Shown: piece by piece, positions 16,682 to 25,079 of the stretch
Numbering within the stretch: the first letter of the stretch is position 1
How the letters are laid out: each line of letters opens with the position of its first letter
Assembly (NCBI GenBank): GCA_036503775.1
Contig: DASXWH010000007.1
Coordinates: 1 to 45,372, forward strand
Length of the DNA: 45,372 nt
DNA from: Ohtaekwangia sp036503775
GTDB taxonomy: Bacteria > Bacteroidota > Bacteroidia > Cytophagales > Cyclobacteriaceae
Direction: 5' to 3'
Position numbers and translations under genes: made by a program
Notes under the pieces: generated by a model
What the model saw: only the letters and a program-made list of their open reading frames with translations
What the model was told of the DNA's origin: nothing
Databases searched by the model: none

Positions 16682-17287
16682 TCATTTGTTACTCGCCTGC
16701 GTAGGCTTTGTATAATTCGTTAAAAGTTCCTCATGAGCACGAAGTGTAGCCAGTACGCCCTCAATCAGGGGCTCAAGCGATTCCCTTACCTGGGAATCAG
16801 TTCCCTTATCCGAAGCAAACAGGTCATGATGCTCCAGGTCATGAATTAGTTTCCGGGTGTGACTAAGCACTTGTTCCTTCCAGGCTTCGTCAAACTTTTC
16901 AACCTCTATTTTATAGAGTTTCTTAACCGCGTCATTTGTTTTTTCAGGTCCATTTAAAGGAACACTAACAGCCCAGGCAACCGCGTAATTCTGAAATTCC
17001 TGAATCAAAAATTCGTGTCCTTCAACAATCTGATTTGCCTGCTCTTTAACTTCAGCGCTAACCCCACGGGTTCTGCCGAGTTTGGCTATTTCAAGTATTG
17101 CATAGCATTGATCTGTTGCGTCTACTATAAATTGTGCATCATGCCTGCTTTCTTTATCGTTAAAGACTTTTTTATTAACGCTCTCAGCACTCTCTTTAGC
17201 GGAATCGCTTTTTCGATCGCAGGTAATACAACACAATAGAGCTCCGCACAAAGCTATATGCGCCAGAAAATGGATCAGTGTTCTCAT
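16682..17287 (-). CDS. DUF4142-family exported protein
   Basis: This 201-residue protein starts with a hydrophobic export signal rich in Cys (LCGALLCCITCDRKSDS), probably a lipoprotein signal, though which Cys is lipidated is unclear. The remaining part is helical and fits DUF4142, a ferritin-like periplasmic four-helix family: DAQFIVDATDQCYAILEIAKLG and VSAEVKEQANQIVEGHEFLI match the first two helices. Metal ligands cannot be assigned by eye. It is the first gene of the run leading to yihY and the two oxidoreductases. DUF4142 proteins are frequent in stress-associated clusters of Bacteroidota and Proteobacteria. Confidence 0.7.
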   Translation of the reverse strand: MRTLIHFLAHIALCGALLCCITCDRKSDSAKESAESVNKKVFNDKESRHDAQFIVDATDQCYAILEIAKLGRTRGVSAEVKEQANQIVEGHEFLIQEFQNYAVAWAVSVPLNGPEKTNDAVKKLYKIEVEKFDEAWKEQVLSHTRKLIHDLEHHDLFASDKGTDSQVRESLEPLIEGVLATLRAHEELLTNYTKPTQASNK

Positions 17288-17438
17288 AATGATTCATTTA
17301 GCATATACCTATGCCGGAAAACCTCATGCCCCAAAACATTTCTTAAGGCGAAAGCAGACAAGGGAGCGGGGCCTGTGTATCAAATTCCACAAATGCAAAA
17401 CGGTACAACTATTTCAGATTTCATTTTAAAAACTGATT

Positions 17439-18581
17439 ATGATCAACTATTATCCTTTCAGGCTGGCCATTGTCCTGATCTGCGTTGTACTGATTGTTTT
17501 TATAGGAGCCAAGCTCCAGGTGGTTATCGTTCCACTTGTCTTCTCCATTATTTTCTCCGTTATGTTATTTCCGCTGACCAGACGCCTTGAACTCTGGGGG
17601 ATACCACGCGGTGTTGCAGCCATTTCTGCTATTTTGTTTGCATCGGTAGTGGTGGGTCTGCTGATCTACTTTCTCGGAAACCAAACCGCCCAGCTTGCCG
17701 AACAAAGCCCACAGCTACTTAAAAAACTGGAAGGATTATATAAGGAATCTCAGATATACATTTCGTCACACTTTGGAATTAAAAGATCAGAACAGGCTGA
17801 ACAAATAGAAAATCAGGTCTCACAACTCATGGATAACAGTGGAAAAATCGCGGCCGCCATTTTTTCCACGATTGCCAATTTTATTGCTGATGTCACCCTT
17901 ATTCCGTTATATGTGTTCTTTCTTTTATACTACCGTGATTTTTTTCTGGAATTCTTTCACCGGGCATTCTCTGCTGAAAATAAGATAATCGATGACATCC
18001 TTTCGCAGATGTACAGTATTATCCAGAGCTGGCTGGTTGGCGTAGTGTCTGTCACTACCATAGTGGGCACACTAAACACCATCGGGCTGCTTCTGCTTGG
18101 AATTCCGTACGCAGCTTTCTTTGGGTTCCTTGGCGCATCGCTGTTGATCATCCCCTACATTGGAATTATTGTAGGATCCCTTTTACCGGCATTAATGGCG
18201 CTCATTACTAAAGATTCGTACTGGTATGCAGCCGGTGTAATTGGAATTTACTGGTTTATACAGGTGCTCGAAGCCAATATTTTCACACCGTATATAGTGG
18301 GTTCAAAAATAAGTATCAACCCATTAGTTGCTGTTCTTATGCTTATTCTGTTTGGAAGCTTGTGGGGATTAAGCGGATTAATTCTGGCGCTGCCTGTTAC
18401 GGCCATGTGTAAGGTAGTCTTTGATACCGTACCCGGAATGCAAGCCTATGGTTTTGTTTTAGGTGAGCCCCAAAAACGCTATCTCGGAAACTGGCCAAAG
18501 AAAAAGATAAAGACCAAAGCCAAAGAAAGAGAAAAAGATAAAAAAGAAGTTGAAAGCGAAAGTCACTTAAAAGTGATTTGA
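17439..18581 (+). CDS. AI-2E family (PerM/UPF0118) transporter
   Basis: This 380-residue membrane protein has the AI-2E/PerM architecture: paired N-terminal helices (about 7-40), a helix at about 60-80, a soluble coiled insert (QSPQLLKKLEGLYKESQIY), and a conserved C-terminal block including SWLVGVVSVTTIVGTLNTIG, FIPYIG-like LLIIPYIGIIVG and LEANIFTPYIVGSKISINPL. Proposed roles range from autoinducer-2 export to sodium/proton antiport, so no substrate is assigned. The C-terminus is an unusual highly charged Lys/Glu tail (about 350-375). It is divergent from DUF4142 across 151 bases and ends just before a strong terminator. Confidence 0.9.
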   Translation: MINYYPFRLAIVLICVVLIVFIGAKLQVVIVPLVFSIIFSVMLFPLTRRLELWGIPRGVAAISAILFASVVVGLLIYFLGNQTAQLAEQSPQLLKKLEGLYKESQIYISSHFGIKRSEQAEQIENQVSQLMDNSGKIAAAIFSTIANFIADVTLIPLYVFFLLYYRDFFLEFFHRAFSAENKIIDDILSQMYSIIQSWLVGVVSVTTIVGTLNTIGLLLLGIPYAAFFGFLGASLLIIPYIGIIVGSLLPALMALITKDSYWYAAGVIGIYWFIQVLEANIFTPYIVGSKISINPLVAVLMLILFGSLWGLSGLILALPVTAMCKVVFDTVPGMQAYGFVLGEPQKRYLGNWPKKKIKTKAKEREKDKKEVESESHLKVI

Positions 18582-18587
18582 AAAAAT

Positions 18588-18618
18588 AAGAATCACTGCC
18601 GGTCAGGCAGTGATTCTT
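18588..18618. terminator. Bidirectional Rho-independent terminator
   Basis: AAGAATCACTGCC, loop GGTCA, GGCAGTGATTCTT is a perfect 13-bp stem between the convergent AI-2E and DUF1328 genes. A-rich and T-rich flanks on both sides allow use in either direction. Confidence 0.85.
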
Positions 18619-18645
18619 TAACCTGTAAATGTATTTAATTCAAAA

Positions 18646-18807
18646 TCATCTCCTCACAGTTCCCAGGATCAGAGAGATCACAAACAGGATCAGGAAAAGA
18701 AAGAAAAGAATTTTTGCTATGCCTGCGGCACTGGCAGCTATTCCACCGAAACCAAAGAGCGCTGCAATCAGCGCAATTACCAGAAATATGATTGTCCAAC
18801 GTAGCAT
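18646..18807 (-). CDS. DUF1328 small membrane protein
   Basis: From the ATG at 18807 the frame gives 53 residues, MLRWTIIFLVIALIAALFGFGG, followed by AAGIAKILFFLFLILFVISLIL. This is the DUF1328 (YtjA) pattern: two short hydrophobic helices joined by a Gly/Ala-rich turn. Upstream in-frame ATG codons would add a non-family leader and are rejected. DUF1328 proteins are small inner-membrane proteins often found in envelope-stress and osmotic-stress clusters; no mechanism is established. It converges on the AI-2E gene with a shared terminator. Confidence 0.88.
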   Translation of the reverse strand: MLRWTIIFLVIALIAALFGFGGIAASAAGIAKILFFLFLILFVISLILGTVRR

Positions 18808-19016
18808 AAACGTAAAGTTTAAATTCATTGACACCCATAAGAAACTGATGCCCGACCGAGACCAATCGTAAGATCCCAAAACGGAAAGCGGCAGTCATAT
18901 ACCGGCTTTTTGAGAAACATTTTCCACACATTCAGAAATCACAACCCTAAATGAGCTGAAAGTGTGTGGCATTACATTTTATACCTATAGGAAGTGATAA
19001 AAATTTGAAATCCAAT

Positions 19017-19097
19017 ATGACTCCAAGAGATACTATCATCAGACTGCTTTTCGTGGTGTTTCTTTTGGTCACATTTCTGGTAGCAACAATTTGGTAG
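19017..19097 (+). CDS. Candidate 26-residue membrane peptide
   Basis: The ATG at 19017 opens a 26-codon frame, MTPRDTIIRLLFVVFLLVTF, ending in ATIW and a TAG. A polar, charged start followed by a single 17-residue hydrophobic helix is the shape of many bacterial small membrane proteins, and the frame is followed about 70 bases later by a good terminator at 19165. There is no homology I can name. It lies in a 450-base stretch with no larger gene, next to DUF1328 and DUF6232. Confidence 0.4.
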   Translation: MTPRDTIIRLLFVVFLLVTFLVATIW

Positions 19098-19164
19098 GAA
19101 TACATACAAATAAAGATACTCAGTTTAGTTAGCTCAAATTAAGCGGTTTAGGTTAGGTCGGTTT

Positions 19165-19206
19165 GAAAGGTCGCTGCAGGTGGTAGCGGCCTTTTCTCTT
19201 TTTTAC
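19165..19206 (+). terminator. Rho-independent terminator
   Basis: GAAAGGTCGCT, loop GCAGGTGGT, AGCGGCCTTTTC forms a stem of about 10 pairs with one G-T pair, followed by TCTTTTTT. It would end transcription from the small frame at 19017. Confidence 0.75.
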
Positions 19207-19259
19207 AATCTGGCTTTTGGCATAAAAATTACTTTATGCTTACATGAAACTAAAACACA

Positions 19260-19739
19260 ATGTCTATGATACCCGATAAAGTTTTGTATACTGATGGTCA
19301 TGATGTAATTGTCACTGACGAGACGTTCCAGGTCAAAAACCACTCTTACAGGCTGGATGGAATAATCAAACATGGTCTGACTATTCTTCACCCTGACAGA
19401 GTTCCCGGAATAATTTTAATTGTACTCGGTAGCATTATAGCGCTCACGGGTTTGTTTGGTCTTATCCCCAGCGAATTGCTCGGCAATGCGAGCATCGGTG
19501 GAGATATTTATTCCGCAAACACGATAGCGCAATGGCTTGGTGGAACCTTTATAATCCTTGGTCTGCTTGCCCTCATCCTTGTGAGAGAGCGATATGCGGT
19601 AAGAATTTCGACAGCTGAAGGAGAAAAGAATGCTGTGGTAAGTCACCACAAGGAATATATCGTGCAAATCGTAAATGCGCTTAACCAGGCCCTGGGGTTT
19701 ATTCAATTAGGTGCATTCAACAGAAAACGGAAATCGTAA
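19260..19739 (+). CDS. DUF6232-like membrane protein
   Basis: This 159-residue protein starts with a beta-rich segment (VLYTDGHDVIVTDETFQVKNHSYRLDGIIK) followed by two membrane helices (about 49-69 and 90-109) and ends with a segment that refers back to a surface patch (YAVRISTAEGEKNAVVSHHKEYIVQIVNALNQAL). The order T--F-V----Y-L--I, two helices and V---d---v--iv-AL-qAl is the DUF6232 arrangement. The function is unknown. Start: ATG at 19260, with a second ATG two codons on. It is monocistronic, with terminators on both sides (19165 and 19756). Confidence 0.7.
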   Translation: MSMIPDKVLYTDGHDVIVTDETFQVKNHSYRLDGIIKHGLTILHPDRVPGIILIVLGSIIALTGLFGLIPSELLGNASIGGDIYSANTIAQWLGGTFIILGLLALILVRERYAVRISTAEGEKNAVVSHHKEYIVQIVNALNQALGFIQLGAFNRKRKS

Positions 19740-19755
19740 CAATGATCTATAGAAA

Positions 19756-19790
19756 TAAAAAGCCCTTCAGAACGAAGGGCTTTTTTATTT
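19756..19790. terminator. Bidirectional Rho-independent terminator
   Basis: AAAAAGCCCTTC, loop AGAAC, GAAGGGCTTTTTT is a perfect 12-bp stem with A- and T-tracts on both sides, between the convergent DUF6232 and receiver genes. Confidence 0.92.
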
Positions 19791-19796
19791 TCAGCT

Positions 19797-20195
19797 TCAG
19801 GAGTTTGTCAGAAGCGATTTGAACCGATCAATCATTTTCATACCCTCTTCCCAGTTAAAGGGTTTAACAATATAATCAGTTGCGCCTAGCGCGATACATT
19901 TTTCCCGCTCGGCTTCATTATTAGATGTAGAACATATTACCACCAGGATATCTTTTAAAAGGAAATCTTCCTTTAACAGGGCAAGGGTTTGAATCCCATT
20001 CATGAGGGGCATATTCAAATCGAGCACGATCAGACCGGGCAAACCTTTCGGCTGAAGGGTTTTAAGATATTCAATGGCTTCCTCTCCATTTTCTTTAAAA
20101 TTGACATTCTTCTCCAATCCTGCTTCAGTAAAATATTCTTTCAGGATCAGGTGATCTTCCACATCATCATCCACTACCAAAATAGTACTGTTCAT
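19797..20195 (-). CDS. Receiver-only response regulator
   Basis: From the ATG at 20195 this is a 132-residue single receiver domain beginning MNSTILVVDDDVEDH. An upstream ATG at 20285 adds 30 residues that do not belong to the fold and overlaps the preceding gene, so it is rejected. Phospho-acceptor: Asp59 in IVLDLNMP; switch Ser/Thr in CSTS (about 89-91); Lys111 in IVKPF. The Rcp1-like DLNMP loop suggests pairing with an SHDLQEP-type kinase. It follows the lipocalin-like gene by 25 bases on the same strand and ends at a strong terminator. Confidence 0.88.
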   Translation of the reverse strand: MNSTILVVDDDVEDHLILKEYFTEAGLEKNVNFKENGEEAIEYLKTLQPKGLPGLIVLDLNMPLMNGIQTLALLKEDFLLKDILVVICSTSNNEAEREKCIALGATDYIVKPFNWEEGMKMIDRFKSLLTNS

Positions 20196-20220
20196 AACGT
20201 TTGTCGCTACATAAGGTGTT

Positions 20221-20664
20221 TTACTCTTGTTGTGTGCTGAGACCCTCTTTGGTTCGGATGAATATATAGTGATAACGTTCGGCATGCTTTACTCCCTGCC
20301 CTTTCAGTACCATTTGATCATTCTTGAAGGATATTGCCCATTCAGACGGATCATTCTTAGTTTCTGTGCTTTCCAGATATAATTTGCCCTGATTCTCGTT
20401 CAGCCTGTAAGAACCCGAGTCAATCGTTACTCCTTTGGAAAAGCTTTTGAATTCGCCATCGGGTGAAAATTCCAAAGCGCTGAAACCGGTCGACTGTGTT
20501 GCTCCGGGGCGCGATGTCTTTGATTGGCTGTCGTACACTTCTTTAAGGCTCCAGGAGCCTACAATTTTTTCAATCAGTTTGATTTTAATGTCCTTACTTG
20601 ACTGCGCCTGTGCATAAGATCCCAGACTTACCAGGATCAGTACACTATAGATTATCTTTCTCAT
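20221..20664 (-). CDS. Lipocalin-like exported protein
   Basis: From the ATG at 20664 this is a 147-residue protein with a Sec signal peptide (MRKIIYSVLILVSLGSYAQA). The mature part has the pattern of Bacteroidota lipocalin-like domains: an opening KIVGSWSLKEV, then strands with LEFSPDGEFKSFSKG, DSGSYRLNENQGKLYLES and a final YHYIFIRTKE. Such small beta-barrels bind hydrophobic ligands, but none is known here. An in-frame upstream start (20733) would add a 23-residue polar leader and is rejected. It is probably co-transcribed with the receiver gene that follows. Confidence 0.65.
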   Translation of the reverse strand: MRKIIYSVLILVSLGSYAQAQSSKDIKIKLIEKIVGSWSLKEVYDSQSKTSRPGATQSTGFSALEFSPDGEFKSFSKGVTIDSGSYRLNENQGKLYLESTETKNDPSEWAISFKNDQMVLKGQGVKHAERYHYIFIRTKEGLSTQQE

Positions 20665-20862
20665 AAGAATTTTTAATCTACTAATCCAATTACTGTTCCA
20701 TCGATTGGATAATCCGTTTAACTTCATTCGCAACCTAGGCAGTAGAACAAATTACTCAAATCGTGGAGTTTCGCTACACGTTCAATAGTCAAGCATGGAA
20801 TAATTAAGCTGGTATAAGATCGGTAGTGATCCGGATGAATTAAAAACCAAGCATCATCTCTT

Positions 20863-21309
20863 ATGACCACAACACAGTTAAGCCTTGATGAACAGGAACG
20901 ATCACTATTCATGTTGATCAAAAAAGAAATGTGCATCGAAAACCCCAGGGAAATTGCTCAACAGGTAACTGCTGTACTGCATGCCCTCCGGCAAACGTTG
21001 AGTCTGTCTGTAGCTTGTGACCTGTTAAACAGACTGCCTGACTTTCTGAAAATGATCTTTGCCTCCAACTGGCGGCATGATGAAGCGCGTGTAACTATAA
21101 ATCACCTGGACGAATTTGTAAATTTAGTGATGGAGCGGGACAGAAAATTGAAAAAGCACCTTTTCAAAAGCGAAGAACATACACTATCCATTGCCATCCT
21201 TACACTGAAGAAGATGCATCACCTGGTTGACTTTGGCGAGATCAGGGATATCAGTGCATCATTGCGACAGGAACTAAGCGAAGTTGATTCGGAAGGGGTG
21301 CTGGCATAA
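20863..21309 (+). CDS. DUF2267 protein
   Basis: This 148-residue protein matches DUF2267: a helical domain with AQQVTAVLHALRQTLSLSVA, LLNRLPDFLKMIFASNWRHD and a second repeat-like half (DEFVNLVMERD, then HTLSIAILTLKKMHHLV). DUF2267 proteins are small, cytoplasmic and of unknown function, often encoded with stress genes. The ATG at 20863 gives the natural start. It is followed after 19 bases by the AsmA-like gene and is probably co-transcribed with it. Confidence 0.75.
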   Translation: MTTTQLSLDEQERSLFMLIKKEMCIENPREIAQQVTAVLHALRQTLSLSVACDLLNRLPDFLKMIFASNWRHDEARVTINHLDEFVNLVMERDRKLKKHLFKSEEHTLSIAILTLKKMHHLVDFGEIRDISASLRQELSEVDSEGVLA

Positions 21310-21328
21310 CCGCTTGCCCTTTTAAAAT

Positions 21329-22948
21329 ATGAGTTCAAAAAGAAATGTTCTAACACGGGTGTTCCTCTACGGAGTACCTCTCCTCATCCTTATTTTTTTT
21401 ACAGGGCGGTATATGATATTCCGTCAGGTTCATAAATCGTTGCGGGAACGTCTTACTGTACTACACAAACAAGGTATCGATATCAGGTTTGCTGACGCCC
21501 GTTTCAATATATGGAATGGCAGCTTTTCCATCGATAACCTCAAAGCATCCGTTGGGAAAGATAGCGTGACACATGGACTCCATGCTTCTATACCCTTACT
21601 GGTAGTTAAGGGGATACAACTAATTCCTTTTATTACTTCTCACACATTAAAGATCGAAGAAATCAGCATCTATGATCCGCTGTTGATTTACAATGATCAG
21701 GCAGAGTTTCCGAATGACAAGACACGAAAGTCATTTCTGGAAAATATTCAGATCAGCAACATCCGGTTGGCCAACGCTGAGGTGATTATGAAAGACAGTC
21801 TCGGAGCGGATACCATTATGCAGGGAAATCTTCAGCTGGAGGTACAACACCTGGGCCTTCAAAAAGATCGTGACTCGTTGATCTGGAATGATGCTGATCT
21901 AACCGTTCGTGACCTACAGCTGGATATGCCGGCTTCATACTATAATCTTAAAATAAAAAATATCCGCCTGATGCTTAGCGAAGGTATTTTTCAGATTGAT
22001 TCAGCACTGATAAAGCCAAAGCTTGGAAAACGTGCGTTCATGAGAAAAGTAAACAAGCAAACTGATCGCATAGCCGGTTTAATTCCAAAGTTCAGTATAG
22101 AAGGGTTTGAAATCTACCGGGACACTACCCTTCATATCCACGCAGAGAAACTGGTTACTGGCTTTTACCTTGAAATATTCCGTGACAAGCGATATCCGTT
22201 TATTAAAGATTTTTATACATGCCTGCCTGCTCATTTTGTACAACGGTTGCCTTTTCAGTTTACGGTTGATAGTTTAAACGTAAGGGATAGTTTTATCTCG
22301 TATGAAGAATTCCCGGAAAAGGGAGATTCATCCGGCAGGGTTTTCTTTGATAAACTAAATGCATCCATAGCCGGCCTGCACAATCAAGCCGGAAAAGAAA
22401 AAGAAATAGAAATGAATGCAAATGCTGAACTGATGGGAACAGGGCAACTCCAGGTCCGCTTTACATTCCCAACTGATACTACCAAAGCGTATGAAGCTAA
22501 AGGATCATTGAGAAACTTTAACATGACACGCGTCAATGATATGCTTGGCGCTGCAGCTCAGGCAAAGGTGAAATCGGGTAATATGCGTGAGATGAAATTC
22601 AGTTTTCAATACAATATGCTCAGGTCTGTGGGCGAGGTTAAATTAGAATATGAAAATCTTAAAATCATAAGTTTACGTGAAAACAGTAAAAACGAACAGG
22701 CCACCAGCTTTATAAAGACCTTACTTCTTAACACATTTATTATTAAGAAAAACATGGATGAAGACAGGCCCGATGATGATAAGACCGGAACCATACTTTT
22801 TTATCGGGATACCAAGCGCTCTGTTTTTAACTATTGGTGGAAATCACTCCTTTCTGGCATAAAATCAGCTTACGATATCGATAAGCTGGAATCAGTGGCT
22901 AAGAAAAAAGCCGATAAACGCGCTGAAAAAGCAAAAAGGAAGAGTTAA
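21329..22948 (+). CDS. AsmA-like/DUF748-like envelope protein
   Basis: This 539-residue protein has one N-terminal membrane helix (about 9-28, VFLYGVPLLILIFFTGRYMI) and a long beta-rich part with the recurring AsmA theme: ADARFNIWNGSFSIDNLKASVG, IEEISIYDPLLIYND, LENIQISNIRLANAEV. AsmA-type proteins are anchored in the inner membrane, extend through the periplasm and are implicated in lipid transfer to the outer membrane. The C-terminus is a basic Lys/Ala tail (KKADKRAEKAKRKS). I am confident of the general class but not of the subfamily. It lies between DUF2267 and a kinase/receiver pair. Confidence 0.6.
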   Translation: MSSKRNVLTRVFLYGVPLLILIFFTGRYMIFRQVHKSLRERLTVLHKQGIDIRFADARFNIWNGSFSIDNLKASVGKDSVTHGLHASIPLLVVKGIQLIPFITSHTLKIEEISIYDPLLIYNDQAEFPNDKTRKSFLENIQISNIRLANAEVIMKDSLGADTIMQGNLQLEVQHLGLQKDRDSLIWNDADLTVRDLQLDMPASYYNLKIKNIRLMLSEGIFQIDSALIKPKLGKRAFMRKVNKQTDRIAGLIPKFSIEGFEIYRDTTLHIHAEKLVTGFYLEIFRDKRYPFIKDFYTCLPAHFVQRLPFQFTVDSLNVRDSFISYEEFPEKGDSSGRVFFDKLNASIAGLHNQAGKEKEIEMNANAELMGTGQLQVRFTFPTDTTKAYEAKGSLRNFNMTRVNDMLGAAAQAKVKSGNMREMKFSFQYNMLRSVGEVKLEYENLKIISLRENSKNEQATSFIKTLLLNTFIIKKNMDEDRPDDDKTGTILFYRDTKRSVFNYWWKSLLSGIKSAYDIDKLESVAKKKADKRAEKAKRKS

Positions 22949-23054
22949 TCAACCTCCCTGACGGATTATACTGTCAGATGGTTTGTAGACTTATTTCCTC
23001 ATTTTGAGCATAACTCTCCACTGAATTTTTTGAAACAGAGTTCGCGGTCCACCT

Positions 23055-24689
23055 ATGAAAAATTTAGAATACGACAATTCTATTCTTAATACATCAACCG
23101 GGAATACGTTGATTATCCTGAAAGAGAACAGGAATAATAAAAATTTTCATCGTGATCTCCTGGAAAGTTTACCCGTTGCTGTCTTTACATGTGACAAAAA
23201 CGGCTTCATTGATTTCTTCAATAAAGCTGCTGTAGATCTTTGGGGTAAAGAACCTGTTATTGGCAAAACTCAGTGGTGTGGATCGCTGCATGCCACCCTG
23301 CTTGACGGAACTTTTCTTACTGCGGAAAATAACCCAATGGCGCTGGCTATAAAGAATGGTGCAGTTAAGTGGAATGAAGAAATTATCATGACATGTCAGG
23401 ACGGGGCAACGCGGGTTGTTATGCCTCACACTCAGCTTATCACAAATGAAGCCGGAGAAATCTCTGGTGCTGTGAACATGTTGCTGGATATCACAGAACA
23501 GAAAAAAGCAAAGGATAAAATTGAAGAAAGCGGACAACGACTAAGTCTGGCAATAGAAACCGCCCAACTGGGAACGTGGGAGTTAAACGTAAAGACCAGA
23601 AAGGTATCTTACTCCAAAAGGTACCTGGAAATATTGGGCTATACTGATACGGTGATGCTCGATCACAATCAGTTGCTTATGCATATTCATCCGGATGACC
23701 TTGAACATCGTAACAAAAAAATAGCGGAAGGTTATGAAACCGGGTTAATCAACTTTGAAATACGAATCCTTTGGACTGACAAATCTGTACATTGGATTAA
23801 AGAGCAGGGAAAAGTATTCTATGACGATGAAGGTAAGCCGGATCGGCTGATGGGCACCATCATGGATATAACGGAACGCAAAATGGCGGAAGGAGAACTC
23901 GAGAAACGTGTATTCGAGCGGACCGCAGAACTTCAGCAAGCCAACCTCAAACTGGAACGATCCAATCATGAACTTGAGCAGTACGCCTATATAGCGAGTC
24001 ACGATTTGCAGGAGCCACTTCGAAAAATACGGACATACTCCGGAATGTTACATCAGGATCTCGTTCAGAAATACGACAAGGCCTCTTCGGCTGTGCTGCA
24101 AAAGATTATCACCTCAGCCGAACGCATGTCAAATCTGATCTATGACCTGTTGAATTTTTCCAGGCTGCTGAAACCTGACAATATCATTGAACCAACAGAT
24201 CTCAATTCCATTGTAAAAAATGTTATCAACGATTTTGAGCTTGCTTTAGAGCAAAAAAAAGCGCGTATTGAAGTCGATTTGTTACCCACCATACAAGCCG
24301 TACCACTACAAATGAATCAGCTTTTCTATAATTTAATAAATAATGCACTTAAATTTTCCCGTGAGGATGTAGTCCCCAAAATATCCATTAAATCGCGAAC
24401 CTTATCGAAATCAGAAATATCAGGCAACAAGAATTTGAATCCTCAATTAGCGTATATTGACGTTATGGTTTCTGATAATGGGATAGGTTTTGAGCAAAGC
24501 AATGCTGAACAGATCTTTGAGGTGTTTAAACGACTGCACACGCGGGATTCCTATCCCGGTTCGGGTATAGGGTTAGCCCTGTGCCGGAAAATAGTTACCA
24601 ACCATGAGGGAGATATTTATGCCGAAAGTGTAGAGAATAAAGGCTCAACCTTTCATGCTGTTTTACCAATTGATCTACGAAGAAAATAA
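23055..24689 (+). CDS. PAS-PAS sensor histidine kinase (SHDLQEP type)
   Basis: This 544-residue soluble kinase has two PAS domains (about 33-150, LLESLPVAVFTCDKNGFIDF, and about 162-276, ETAQLGTWELN), a coiled linker, HisKA with H-box ASHDLQEPLRK (His316) and HATPase with DNGIGFE and GSGIGLALCRKI. The H-box and the FKRLH segment put it in the same phytochrome-like kinase group as the gene at 6079. It has no membrane helix. The receiver gene follows after two bases, so the pair is almost certainly a kinase and its cognate regulator. Confidence 0.92.
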   Translation: MKNLEYDNSILNTSTGNTLIILKENRNNKNFHRDLLESLPVAVFTCDKNGFIDFFNKAAVDLWGKEPVIGKTQWCGSLHATLLDGTFLTAENNPMALAIKNGAVKWNEEIIMTCQDGATRVVMPHTQLITNEAGEISGAVNMLLDITEQKKAKDKIEESGQRLSLAIETAQLGTWELNVKTRKVSYSKRYLEILGYTDTVMLDHNQLLMHIHPDDLEHRNKKIAEGYETGLINFEIRILWTDKSVHWIKEQGKVFYDDEGKPDRLMGTIMDITERKMAEGELEKRVFERTAELQQANLKLERSNHELEQYAYIASHDLQEPLRKIRTYSGMLHQDLVQKYDKASSAVLQKIITSAERMSNLIYDLLNFSRLLKPDNIIEPTDLNSIVKNVINDFELALEQKKARIEVDLLPTIQAVPLQMNQLFYNLINNALKFSREDVVPKISIKSRTLSKSEISGNKNLNPQLAYIDVMVSDNGIGFEQSNAEQIFEVFKRLHTRDSYPGSGIGLALCRKIVTNHEGDIYAESVENKGSTFHAVLPIDLRRK

Positions 24690-24691
24690 AT

Positions 24692-25078
24692 ATGTTAAGG
24701 CCTAAAAATGTAATTCTTATTGATGACGATCTGGACGATCACGAGATATTTGATATTGCCTTGAAAGATGCTGATCCTTCAGCTACCTGCACATATTTTG
24801 TCTCCGCAAAAGAAGCTCTGGACAAGATTGAATTATTAAAACCTGCTCCGGATTATATTTTCCTGGATTTAAACATGCCTGGCGTTAGTGGTATTCAATT
24901 CCTGGAAATCATAAAGAAGAAAAACGCGATCGCTGGAATTCCGGTAGTGGTTTATTCAACCAGCATACTTCCATTGCATCGGCAACAAATTACAACCCTT
25001 GGTGCCTTCGATTATTTTACCAAACCCTCCTCTCATGGAGAGTTAACCCGTATTCTGAAAAAAATAATTCACCAATAG
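24692..25078 (+). CDS. Receiver-only response regulator, partner of the upstream kinase
   Basis: This 128-residue single receiver domain has the acidic pocket DDDLDD (11-16), phospho-acceptor Asp59 in IFLDLNMP, switch residues YSTS (88-91) and Lys111 in FTKPS. There is no output domain, so it probably acts by protein contact or in a phosphorelay. It starts two bases after the kinase stop, indicating tight co-expression. Its stop is one base from the stop of the convergent tamL, with no room for a terminator between the two. Confidence 0.92.
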   Translation: MLRPKNVILIDDDLDDHEIFDIALKDADPSATCTYFVSAKEALDKIELLKPAPDYIFLDLNMPGVSGIQFLEIIKKKNAIAGIPVVVYSTSILPLHRQQITTLGAFDYFTKPSSHGELTRILKKIIHQ

Positions 25079-25079
25079 A

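Noticed and set aside
20196..20285. Longer start for the receiver at 19797 (30 extra residues)
   Set aside because: The extra residues are not part of the receiver fold and would overlap the lipocalin-like gene by 65 bases.
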